A stretch of DNA of 13,397 nucleotides from Hirudo medicinalis. Its lineage: Eukaryota; Annelida; Clitellata; Hirudinida; Hirudinidae. The stretch is taken from the NCBI GenBank assembly GCA_011800805.1, contig MPNW01001161.1, positions 1 to 13,397 of the forward strand. Direction: 5' to 3'. Positions 1 to 8,946 of the stretch are shown here, piece by piece. Every line of letters begins with the position of its first letter. Position 1 is the first letter of the stretch. The position numbers and the translations under genes were made by a program. The notes beneath the pieces were generated by a model that saw only the letters and a list, made by a program, of their open reading frames with translations, had not been told where the DNA came from and did no database searches.

Positions 1-48
1 ATAAATTAGATATTATGATATCATTATATTATCAACCACTCTCTTTCA

Positions 49-258
49 ATGAAGCCGAATTCCCAAAGCAGACCAGAAGAAATGATAAAGAAGAGAAGAG
101 CAGACATTTTCAAGGAAATTTAGGACTGGGAAGCACGTGACATTGTGCCAGAGGTTTTATGGGTCTTTGGAGCTCGGGTGGAATTACTCAAGTGGATGGG
201 TGGTCTTTGTTGCCCACGTTTGAAATTGTGGGTGGGGTTTTTATGTCAGCCAACATGA
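49..258 (+). pseudogene. Weak ORF interrupted by an in-frame TAG
   Basis: One frame runs from an ATG at 49 through 24 codons to a TAG at 121-123, then stays open in the same frame to a TGA at 256-258. The first part is basic (it contains RPEEMIKKRRADIFKEI) and the second is hydrophobic and tryptophan-rich. No family is recognised. The sequence just before the TAG (GGAAATTTAG) could serve as a splice acceptor, in which case the TAG is intronic and the second part is an exon. A chance open frame is equally possible. Confidence 0.15.
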
Positions 259-315
259 ATTATAAACGACTCTCTACGCTAAAATTAGACTCACACGTGA
301 TGGCCTAGACATCAT

Positions 316-366
316 CACCTGTACGAGTTCCAACAGGTGTTTATCACCTCATTCTGTTGACACCTG
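316..366. promoter_or_regulatory. Cluster of three CAGGTG E-boxes
   Basis: CACCTG occurs at 316-321 and 361-366 and its complement CAGGTG at 334-339, three copies in 51 bp. The first two form a perfect inverted repeat (CACCTGT, 10-nt spacer, ACAGGTG). CAGGTG is the core bound by Snail-type zinc fingers and some bHLH proteins. No gene start can be assigned nearby, so a regulatory role is inference only. Confidence 0.2.
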
Positions 367-680
367 AAGATGTTTCCAGAGGAAGGTAATTCGGTTTCTT
401 GGATGCGAAAAAGGTTTTGGAAGGTAGAAGGCTGAAGGAGATGTGTTTCAATGTTTAATGTGTTGAATTGTTGAATGTTGATAAGTTGTTATTGAACGTT
501 GATAAGTTATTGAATAATTTTAAATTTAACAATTCTTAGGTGATCGTCATTGTTCTGGATTTTAATTTAACTGTTCAAAAGCGTGGATTGAGCATGTAAT
601 TAAAGAGTATTATGATAATAAATGCTGGTATTAATATTTTAATTATCAAATAAAAACATGGCAATAATGTTGTCAAAAGT

Positions 681-735
681 ACAATAACACAACACAACAC
701 AACATGACACAGCACAACATGACGTAACACAACAT
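681..735. repeat. Degenerate CAACA simple repeat
   Basis: An imperfect pentanucleotide repeat built on ACAAC/CAACA, interrupted by ATGACACAG and ATGACGTA. The G-poor composition differs from the AT-rich flanks. It is a diverged microsatellite with no coding potential. Confidence 0.75.
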
Positions 736-1024
736 TGACCTCGGTTATTGTAAGCCATACAATTTTGTTTTAACAATGTTAAAAAAAATATTTTGGAAAA
801 TGAAAAATTAATTTATGAATTACTAAATATTTGTGGCATTTTATTTCATGATTTTAATTCTTTTATTTATTATTTGTCATCAACAGCTTACGAGACATAC
901 GAAGAGCAAACCAATGATTCCAAATACCTGATTCTTCGAATTTAAAATCCATGCAATCCTTAAATCTTCTAAAGTTGATTGATTTGAATCTTCTGAGTTT
1001 GGTTGAATCCTCCACAAGTCATGA

Positions 1025-1752
1025 AGTCATTTCAATCAGAGAACTTTAAATTTTCAAAAATGGACTTTTGTTCCTTTTCTGGTGACATTCACGGGTCATC
1101 AAATGTTGGTTGGATCTCAAATCACCTGCGTAGATTATACTTTTTCTGCCGCTCAGAATGAAGAATCATTGATTCTGACTGTGAAGGTTTGAGTTACAAC
1201 TCAATGCAACTGAAATCTGTTGTTTGTAGATTGAAAATGAAGAAGGGTGAGCATAGGTCTGAGAAATTGTTTGCAAAGAAAGTCTTAAATCTTGCTGGCC
1301 ATCATCATCATCCTCATCGAAAAGCATTTGGTCTCGAAGAGATGGAAAATGTGGGTCTCATCGGGGCTTTTAAAGGGAACCCTGCGTGGAGCAAGCGGAA
1401 CGTTTCCTGCGGAAATCGTTCTAAATGCTAATTTAAAACAAATTCCACCGTCAATCACAGAAGTCCGTGGAACGATGAACATCAATAAAATATCAGTAAA
1501 TTCAGATATGCAACCGAAAGATTATCAGTTCAAAAGTAAGTGGATCTATTTCTGGTTTAATAATTCACGGTTGACAAAACCCACTCAATATTGTGCCGAC
1601 TGACGAATGTGTTTTCTGCCTCCATCAAGCAACTCAAAGGAGGAGTCACAAACCACGGAGGATCGTTCATTTTCCAACTTGTAATTTCTGAGATTTTATC
1701 ATCGAGTGGTGAAATCCTGAATAATCCTGCTGATGGTGTCGACAGAAAATGA
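1025..1752 (+). CDS. Candidate four-exon gene, family unknown
   Basis: Four exon-like blocks can be joined in frame: 1025-1186 (donor GTTTGA), 1230-1246 (pyrimidine-rich acceptor TGTTTGTAG, donor GTGAGC), 1342-1535 (strong donor GTAAGT) and 1640-1752 ending in TGA. The blocks read as plausible protein, for example VPFLVTFTGHQML in the first, GTFPAEIVLNANLKQIPP in the third and GGSFIFQLVISEILSSSGE in the last, with alternating hydrophobic residues suggesting beta strands. The first block has no initiator ATG near its 5' edge, so an upstream exon would be needed. The 17-nt second exon and the acceptor at 1340-1341 are guesses that satisfy phase. I do not recognise the family. It may be a real small gene, a decayed one, or chance. 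Confidence 0.3.
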
Positions 1753-2448
1753 TTAATTGTGTTCAAAATTTTCAAAACATTTGAAATTACTTTAAAAAAT
1801 TTTTAATTTCAAATTAGTTTAAGAGATTTTAAAACACATTCAAATTTGTCTTAATTATATGTCATTCGCAAACCATTTTTTTTCAATTATTAAAATGCAC
1901 ATTTTCAACCGGAAATTCATAAATATTTTTAAAGGAAAAATACATTTTGCTTTACATAAAGATAAAACGTTTAATAACAAAAGTAAAAAATGTAATAATT
2001 TAATTTAATAAAGATGCGAAATTTAATAAAGTTGCAGTCGCTACAAAACACGGAAGCAATAAAGCAACTTCAGTGAATCAACAAAGGAGCAAAGGAGACT
2101 TTGGTCTGAAAATATTGTCCACAATCACGGCCATGGAGAAACTCCGTTAATAACTTTCCAATGGAGTAAACATGTCGCAGGCTTCCAACTAAGTTTTCCA
2201 TAATTCAAATTTATCAAGCGAGGTTTTTATTCCTCTTGACTGCATTCAATGCACAGAGAGTTCTACGCTTACGTCAGCCGGAGTATTTAAAGAGTGAAAT
2301 CATTGTTACTGATTTTATTGTGTTCCAGGAATGTTCCAACACCTCGAAATGAATAGTGCTTTTTCGAGCACTAACATATCTTCAATTCTAAATTCTAAAA
2401 CATAACATGCTTAAGAAACAAAGCGATCAAATGCATTAGAATTTTATT
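1753..2448. other. AT-rich non-coding stretch
   Basis: Long A/T runs dominate, with only short open frames, none convincing. The part from 1753 to about 2030 would be the 3' untranslated region of the candidate gene at 1025-1752 if that gene is real. Nothing else is supported. Confidence 0.5.
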
Positions 2449-2664
2449 TTATATTCGTGAAATAAGTATTGGTTGTAAAATGATCGGATATGAAAATTTG
2501 AAGCCTCTTTCCATGCTCGTTTCATCTCCAGTGAGGATGGTGGAAGTTGTTCGCAATTCACCTCCATTAAACCGCTGAACTACAGGTAAACCTATCACTT
2601 GGAAAACAACCATTTCCATGCATTCCATTGGGAACCTTGTTATCTTGCTAAAAGCAAGCACCAA
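2449..2664 (-). CDS. Exon-like ORF on the minus strand, unknown
   Basis: A minus-strand open frame of 71 codons. Near its 5' side there is an acceptor-like sequence (pyrimidine tract then TTTTAG) followed by coding-looking sequence with FNGGELRTTSTILTGDE and MERGFKFSYP. No start context, family or neighbouring exon could be fixed. It may be a single exon of a minus-strand gene, a gene remnant, or chance. Confidence 0.2.
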   Translation of the reverse strand: MVLAFSKITRFPMECMEMVVFQVIGLPVVQRFNGGELRTTSTILTGDETSMERGFKFSYPIILQPILISRI

Positions 2665-2955
2665 TTAACAATATCGGTAATGAAATGTAATATATATGAT
2701 CGGTAATAATGTCTAATTGATAAATTAATTATATTAAATTGCTGCCAATTCCAGAATGAATCACCAAAGAAGTTCAGAAGTTGAACGTGGTGCGAAAGAA
2801 ATGTATTTCAATTTTATCTGCTAATGAAGATTAAGTTATCTTTCTGTTGAAATTTTAAAATCTTATTCACATCTAACAAATGTGGTCAGGTGGATGATTG
2901 AAGAAGTTTCACAAATTAAAAGATTAATTAATTTTTAATTATGTTTTATTTAGAG

Positions 2956-3060
2956 TGGAAAATTCTGTTCCCAAAGGGCAATGGCTTTGGCAATAAATCT
3001 TTCTTGGGATCGCAGCACTTAATACGGAGTTTTATGATAATTTATGATTGGATAAATTAA
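2956..3060 (+). pseudogene. Possible MATH-domain-like exon fragment
   Basis: Just after an acceptor-like TTTTATTTAG, an open frame begins WKILFPKGNGFGNKSFLG and runs 34 codons to TAA. The pattern W, then hydrophobic residues, then P-K-G-N-G resembles the strand and turn seen in MATH (TRAF-type) domains, as in SPOP-like proteins. After that turn the resemblance is lost. The match rests on a single short motif, so this is a weak call; a remnant or chance is plausible. Confidence 0.15.
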
Positions 3061-3386
3061 TGTTTGAAAAAGGAGTTAAACATGAATAAAAGCGTAGTCG
3101 ATTAGGAATTTATAAGAGATTCCGAGATTTTGTTAAATGTTAATGAGATGTGAGTAATAATAACACAAAAATAAGCTTTTTAAAAGTCGCACTAAGTGAC
3201 GAGAAAATCTTTTCTAAAGAATTGCATCAAGAAATTTTCCGGAAAATTCCTTTTCAAATTTAATTTGGCTCTGACGTCGAAAAAGCCTCTGTAAACAATT
3301 TTGAATTTCTAGCATTTTCTGGAGGAAAATTTACAATTTTAATTTAATTCGCCTCAATTTACTTGAAAAAAGAAGATATTACAAAA

Positions 3387-4203
3387 ATGATTGAGAACGC
3401 AGAAGACGAAATTAAGAAAAATAAAGAAATTGCGAGGCAGGCAAAGTTAGAAGAATCGTTGAAAAGAATACAAGTCACTTGGTTTCAAAAGTACTGGCCC
3501 GAAGTTAACAAATGTGGTTTCCCTTGCAACGAACTCGATAGAGCGAGGAGGCTCGTCAAAGCTAGCCTCTACAAAGAGGCTGAATGTCTGATAAAGCAGG
3601 TAAAAATATCCACAAATCTTACTTTATCCCATTCGAAGTACCGAGATTAGGCTGTTGTAATTATTTTTAATTATGCTGGTGTTAAAAAGCCCTAATCCTG
3701 CAATTTCATCTCAATCAAAGCAAATACCTTAATCTTTGACGAGGATTTATATTGAATCATGGTTATTTTTAGCACGAGAAATTGCTGCAGGAAGAATCAG
3801 TCTTGGATAAGAAATCTAAGGTCCCTTTTGAAGAAATGTACGAACATGATTTGAGAACGAAGTTGGAAGACGTTCGTCAGCAGTTAGGATTGTGTCCTGA
3901 CGATCAAGAACAGAATGCCGAAGATGTGCCGGTTTATCAATGCGACCGACCGTGCATAAGATGGAGGCCTGGGCTAATCACGTCGAAATTGGAACAATTT
4001 AAAAAGAGACAGAAACGAAAAGAATGGATCCTCCGGAAGATTATGCTTGCTACGATTCAGAAACAAGCACTGTGGGTTGGGGGTGTTTTGATGAACCACT
4101 AGAGAAGTGTTTGGGTTTCAAGTTTTACCCAAAACCCCATCAGATGAAAGTACTTTCTTACCCAAACGGGTCGTTTCCGCTTGATCCTAATACTTTGATC
4201 TAG
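3387..4203 (+). CDS. Two-exon gene of unknown family, frame broken in exon 2
   Basis: Exon 1 runs 3387-3599 (71 codons; AAAAATG start context; in-frame TAA upstream at 3345). The intron 3600-3772 has GTAAAA and TTTTTAG ends and phase 0. Exon 2 begins at 3773. The product is charged and mostly helical: an N-terminal lysine/glutamate-rich helix, a WFQKYWPEVNKCGFPCNELD segment, an LRTKLEDVRQQLGL helix and a CDRPCIRWRPGL segment. Exon 2's frame continues to TAG at 4100-4102, but from about 4018 that tail looks non-coding. A different frame (ATG at 4024, stop 4201-4203) instead gives 59 well-composed codons, including YDSETSTVGWGCFDEPLEK and SYPNGSFPLDP. The switch point is the AAAA run at 4018-4021, consistent with loss of one A, either in the genome or as a sequence error. 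No domain family is recognised. It lies 304 bp upstream of tropomyosin on the same strand. Confidence 0.6.
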
Positions 4204-4507
4204 TGTCGGCATGTTTTTTTTATTTAACTTACTTAATGTATTTTAAATATTTTTTTTGTCAATTAATTAAGTTTATGAGACATATCTAATTTAAAAAAAA
4301 ATTTAAACCTAAAGTCGTACAATTCGGCCATTAGTTGAACCTCAGTTTTGTAGGAGGTGACAAATAATTGGCAGCACCGCTTAGTCATAGATAACATCCT
4401 TCTGGTATCCGGCTGCTCGGTTGTAAGGCACGTCGTGTGGATTTAGGTTTCAGATTTAGCAAAAGGTTATATTTTTGTGAAATTCGCCAAACATCTCTGC
4501 TTTCGAA
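4204..4507 (+). promoter_or_regulatory. Intergenic region with presumed tropomyosin promoter and 5' UTR
   Basis: This 304-bp gap holds A/T runs at 4204-4310, which probably include the 3' end of the upstream gene although no AATAAA is present. More mixed sequence follows to the tropomyosin ATG. A TCAGT-type initiator-like sequence (CCTCAGTTTTG) lies at about 4340. No clear TATA box stands upstream of it. Promoter placement is inference from position. Confidence 0.35.
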
Positions 4508-6455
4508 ATGGCTAATGCAAACGCTGCTGCTTCTGGTGGAGCCCTGGCTTCTTTGAAAAATAAAATGCAAAGTCTCCGCGATGAAATGGACAAAACGAGG
4601 GAGCAATATGAAACAAAATGCCAAGAATTGGAGAGTGAAAAATCTTTAAGGTGTCAGGTAAATCATTCACTGAATTGTGATGGCTTCTTTTCAAAGCAGA
4701 AGCAACATCTCATTGTTATTGATTTGTGCCTCTAAGGCTGAAGATGATCTTGCTGGTCTCTCTAAGAAGCTGAGATTGTTGGAGGAAGACTACGAGCACA
4801 TACAAAATCAATTGCAGGCAACTAATGAAAAGATTCTTGAATTAGGAAAAACTTCTGATGAAAATGAGAGGTTATTTAAAACAACTGACGTGATTTATAT
4901 TGAATTGTAAATATTCTTTAAATTATATGTGTTCAGTTTGTTTTACATTGCTTTTGTATGTTTGTTGTGCAGAGCTCGCAGGGCTCTCGAGAATCGTCAA
5001 AACCTTGACGACGATCGGATGGCAAAATTGGAACAAATGCTGAGGGAATCAAAATCTGCCTGTGAAGAGGCTGAAAGCAAGTTTGAAGAGGTTAACATAA
5101 TTTTAATTTATCATAACACTTACTGACTTGCTCTGGACGTTTTGTTTTAAAATTTGCGTCCTTCAACAGGTTGCTAGGAAATTGAATTTATGCGAGAACG
5201 AACTCGACAGAGCTGAGGAAAGAGCAAGTGCTGCTGAGGCGTGAGTTCATTTTTCAGTGATTTTCATTCTTAATGCGTAGTGCAATAAAATTGTCACTTT
5301 TGCAGTTGTTAAAAAGATTTAAATACTCTGATAAAGACGTTGTTATCTTCCGAGTCAAAGATTACAATATAATTAGCACTTATGAAAGTTTAACTTTCGT
5401 TTTCGACAGTCGAGTGAAGTCTCTAGACACTGAACTGCACATTGTCTCGACGAGCCTCAAATCTCTGGAAATCAGTGAATCCAAAGTCAGTTGAAAGACT
5501 TAAATCAAATTAAAGGAAACAATTTGCTTTCATTGGTGGAATTTTTTGACTTAAAATTGAACTCCAGGCCACCAAGATGGAGGACACGTACGAAGTGACC
5601 ATAAAAGATCTGACCAATCGCCTCAAGGAGGTTGGTCGACGCTCTTTTATTTCATCGTGTAATTGCTTTTTGAGAAAGCCTTCCAGTGGATTTCAAGAAT
5701 TCAAAATTCTAACTCTGCCTATGGCTAAAATATGAAACGTGATGATTCCAACAACTCGACATTTACAGTTAAAAATTTAATTAAATTATGAGAAAATGGA
5801 TGACAATTTTTCTTTTAATTGTTGACTGTGTGTTTTCTCACTATGTACTTGTTGGTGTTGTAAATTGATGAGCACAATCGAATGGCGATTATTTTACTGC
5901 ATTATTATTTGCTCTGTGGACATTTATCATTAATAATCATTTATCCAGCTGTTAGCATTCAGGGACCGAGCTAATTTTTTTTAATGGGATAATTGCAAAC
6001 AATTATCGAAGGTTGTAATTTGTCTTCTGTTGATCGTCATTAGGCCGAGACAAAGTCGGCAGAGACCGAGAGGATTGCCAACAAGTTGCAGAGGGATGTC
6101 GACAGATTGGAAGGTTGATGATTAACTTTCATTTGCACTTGTTATTTGTTGCTAACTCATTTATCAATCAAAATGACATAACAATTACGCTTCTGCATAA
6201 CTTGTCCTGACGTGAGTGAATGTTTCTTGCCGTAGATTGGATTTCTATTTCTGAGGTTTGATATTACATCGTTCATGTTTAGGGATTTCCATATCTCTAG
6301 ATGTTCATTCATGTTTGACAATGTTGAGTATTTTATAGATTATTTAACTGCTGATGAATTTATAAATGGCAGAGGAGCTGCAGCTGGCTCGTGAAGACAA
6401 CAAGAAGCTCAGAGAGGAGTTCGATGCTGCCTTCCAGGAGATACAAAACATCTGA
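4508..6455 (+). CDS. Tropomyosin, short (non-muscle-type) isoform
   Basis: Tropomyosin is a parallel two-stranded coiled coil that lies along actin filaments and controls access of myosin and other binding proteins. Eight exons join in frame: 4508-4657, 4737-4870, 4973-5090, 5170-5240, 5410-5485, 5568-5630, 6044-6113 and 6373-6455 (TGA 6453-6455). They total 765 nt, or 254 residues, close to the usual 245-250 of short isoforms. All introns are GT-AG. After an alanine-rich head (MANANAAASGGALA) the chain is almost unbroken heptads. Diagnostic segments are LRLLEEDYEH, ENRQNLDDDRM, VARKLNLCENELDRAEERA and LKSLEISESK, with LKEAETKSAE at residues 202-211 near the family signature. The C-terminus (REEFDAAFQEIQNI) keeps the acidic/hydrophobic overlap pattern. 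The ATG at 4508 is the first in the exon and matches short-isoform starts. No alternative exons were found. The family call is secure; the isoform class is inferred from length and from the N-terminus. Confidence 0.97.
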
Positions 6456-7380
6456 GTGAGTGCATCATTTTCATTATCACCACCACACAATTAACTCGAG
6501 CGAGTGCACAGAATTACCATCACTGCACATTTAACTGGATTATTCTTGTCGACAAGAAATATTTTTACATTCTAATTGCTTCCCTCTCAATTTGCATTTT
6601 GAAATTTTTTGAACCACATTCATCTGACTTCCCAAATTTAAAACATTTGAATGAGCAGCAGTTCTGATGATAAAATTCATTGTTTATTCAATTAATCATG
6701 ACTTTGGACATGATTCATGGTTTGTAATCTCGTCGGGATGAACCACTCGAGTTTTACAAATGTGAACACTCATTTCAGATGGCAGCGATATCCAAGAGTC
6801 TGTTGTCCGCTCTCATCTTATTTCAACTTATTGAAACCAAAGTTATGAAAGTTTTTCCGGAATTAATTTCAAAATTCTCCACGATTTAGATATTAATTTA
6901 TACAATGCGGTCTCTTCTGTGCAAGACGGTCTTTTTAGATGTCTTTTATGCGGAGGGCTTCTTTGTCACGGTTTTTATCGTCTGAATTTCTACATTTTAT
7001 TGTTATTCATTTTTAATGTTTCGGACGTCCGCACAAGTAATGCCGACCCGCTTAATTAACATTCCTAGCGAACTAGGCTGCTGATTGCATTGATGTCGGT
7101 TCTTCATCTCTCCTGGAAACCTTCGATTTGCTCGTCGTATCCTTGGTGGTCGGCGTGATGCGACATTGTTGGTGTTGAACTTGGGTAGTTGTGCGTTCAA
7201 TCGTATTCCTCCTTCTGCTGTTCTTGGTTTAACATTAGTTTGGTGTCAATCATCCCTGGCTTTTGACTGTTTTTCAACTCGAAAGCATTTGCATCAGTGT
7301 TCACCTTTCTAGTCTCGCTCATCGTCTGCTCATAAAATCATGCCTCTCTTGTTTTAATTTAGTTTGTTGATGTTATTTCA

Positions 7381-7454
7381 TTACTATTGTTATTATTATT
7401 GGTGTTGTTGTTATTATTATTATTATTTTATTATTATTGTTATTATTATTATTA
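7381..7454. repeat. TTA/TTG trinucleotide microsatellite
   Basis: An imperfect trinucleotide array, mostly TTA with interspersed TTG (TATTATTATTGGTGTTGTTG and so on). It lies within the presumed tropomyosin 3' region. The open frame that starts inside it is a by-product of the repeat lacking stop codons in one frame. Confidence 0.9.
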
Positions 7455-7713
7455 CTCCATCATGAAAGTAACATCCTGCGGATGTAATTATGGATCAGTT
7501 ATTTGGATGTTACAATTGGCACCAAAAGTTTATTTAGCAACAACAACATTCAGTCTTATTTCAAGATGTGTTCTCCCGAATCATGATCGTTGTTTCCTTC
7601 CATTCCAAATGTTTCCGAGCAAGAATTCCGACCCCATTCTGCTGATGATGAATTTTTTGTGGGAGACCAAATGCTTATTTCCAGTTTAGTTTTTGTAATT
7701 CTTCATTGTGGAA

Positions 7714-7719
7714 AATAAA
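7714..7719 (+). promoter_or_regulatory. Candidate polyadenylation signal AATAAA
   Basis: A canonical AATAAA hexamer about 1.26 kb after the tropomyosin stop. A second one lies at 8074-8079. Either could end the tropomyosin transcript. Confidence 0.35.
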
Positions 7720-7730
7720 TGATTTGTGGC

Positions 7731-8357
7731 AGAAACTCGTGATTTTTGTCGAAAGCATGTTCTGATTTTTATTAACGGCCTTCAGCTTTGGCACTCATCA
7801 TCAATGATTATTTCCGTCTCCTTAGCTGCTCTATTCGCTTATTTTGCATTTAAGGCAAATATTTGTTTAATAATCAAGGTCTGGATTGACCCTTTGTCTT
7901 TGGTGACTTGACTTCTACAAGTTCTCAAGTTTCATGCTGGTTATAGTTAGCTGGTGCCACTGAGTGCAGTTTCATAAAATATGCTTAGCATTTGAAACTT
8001 AGTGCAATGTCGCTTATTTATTTTCAGATTAGTGCAGTGTTGGCAATTTGTGTGCATCTTTAATGAGCTTTCAAATAAATTAGTCAAAGCTGGATGTTTG
8101 TTGTTGGTGAGGCAGGTGAATGGTGATATGTAAACATAACAAGTCATCTCTTCATTCTGGTGTTATATGAGGTGTTTAGACCTCTCTTTAGACAAATTTT
8201 ATGTTTATTTTTTTTTGAACATGGTCTAATTGGATACAATCTGGATTTTCAATTATGTTGCCAAAGCAATTAGAGAACCAGGCAAGCATGAGTCAGTGTA
8301 AGCAAATTGAACCAATTTTGTGGGATCCGTTGAGCTACCTGTTGCAAGTTTGTCGCA
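7731..8357. other. Non-coding region downstream of tropomyosin
   Basis: No supported gene. Three related short blocks occur between 7960 and 8040 (GAGTGCAGTTT, TTAGTGCAATG, TTAGTGCAGTG), possibly a decayed local duplication. A second AATAAA is at 8074. Confidence 0.4.
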
Positions 8358-8867
8358 GGGGTCATCCATTAATTAAGTCAACAAATTTAAGGTAATTTTT
8401 GACCCCCTCCCTCCCCTTGAATTTGTGACTATTTTAATTTGAAAATAAAATAATTGTTAAACTGTTATTGTCAAATTTTTAATGTCAGCTTCTATCATCT
8501 TCCCATGGGTAAGTCAAAAGTTTTATTATTATATCAATAGGCATAATATCGGATCCATCATTTCCGTCATTTTTTTTAACTGCATGATTGTAAAATTTCA
8601 ACGTTTAAAACCCTGGACCCTTGACCTCTCTCAGCGGGCTTGCTTGTGAAGCAACACAGAGGTTACAGATTTTGCAAATCTGTTCAGGCAGTGATGACTG
8701 AACTGAAGGACTGAGTAATGCTATGAATCCATATGTTAAAATTTAGATTTTTTTATCACAAAAAATATCTCTGTATCATCAATTAATCTTAAACTTATCA
8801 AGAATTGTCAAGATTTATCAAACCCCTTCCCTCCTCTATTTTGTTGACATAATTTATGTATGAAGAC
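8358..8867. mobile_element. MITE-like element with degenerate terminal inverted repeats
   Basis: The left end (8358-8385) begins GGGTCATCCATTAATTAAGT and continues CAACAAA. The right end (8840-8867), read on the minus strand, begins GTCTTCATACATAAATTATG and continues TCAACAAA, so both ends share GTC-TC-AT-AATTA-GTCAACAAA. A C-rich tract (GACCCCCTCCCTCCCC) sits just inside the left end and a related one (ACCCCTTCCCTCCTC) just inside the right. The roughly 510-bp interior has no transposase. Ends of the type GGTCATCCATTAATTACGTCA with an internal G/C-rich tract are familiar from non-autonomous DNA elements in invertebrates. No clear target-site duplication was found. Confidence 0.45.
8665..8683. 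repeat. Perfect short hairpin
   Basis: ACAGATTT, TGC, AAATCTGT: 8-bp perfect arms around a 3-nt loop, inside the MITE-like element. It resembles a tRNA anticodon arm, but no other tRNA arms surround it. Confidence 0.5.
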
Positions 8868-8946
8868 AGATTTCAGATTTCCATTCTTTAAAACCAGATG
8901 CTTGTGAGTGTAATACTTGTGTGAGTCACAGGTAACGATCTGAAAG

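Larger units (their letters stand above)
6456..7730 (+). other. Likely long 3' untranslated region of tropomyosin
   Basis: The stretch is T-rich on the plus strand and lacks convincing exons. The first AATAAA hexamer on this strand after the stop codon is at 7714-7719, which would give a 3' UTR of about 1.27 kb. Poly(A) site use is inferred from this hexamer alone. An alternative last tropomyosin exon was looked for here and not found. Confidence 0.4.

Noticed and set aside
1300..1320. Histidine-rich stretch encoded by CATCATCATCATCCTCATC.
   Set aside because: A short CAT repeat; the frame holding it is not the best coding frame across the candidate exons there.
3980..4030. Programmed -1 ribosomal frameshifting to explain the frame switch in the unknown gene.
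   Set aside because: No X-XXY-YYZ slippery heptamer occurs in the zero frame there, and no obvious downstream stem-loop was seen. A lost base is simpler.
5273..5494. A 73-codon ORF spanning tropomyosin intron 4 and exon 5.
   Set aside because: Only the part from 5410 is exon. The start lies in the intron, and the junction 5240/5410 preserves tropomyosin homology and phase.
7387..7689. A 100-codon ORF beginning in a leucine/tyrosine run.
   Set aside because: The run is the translated TTR microsatellite; the remainder has no recognisable domain and lies in the probable 3' UTR.
8641..8720. tRNA-like anticodon arm with a TGC anticodon (CAGAT, TTTGCAA, ATCTG).
   Set aside because: No acceptor stem, D-arm or T-arm with GTTCRANNC can be formed around it; it is simply a short hairpin.
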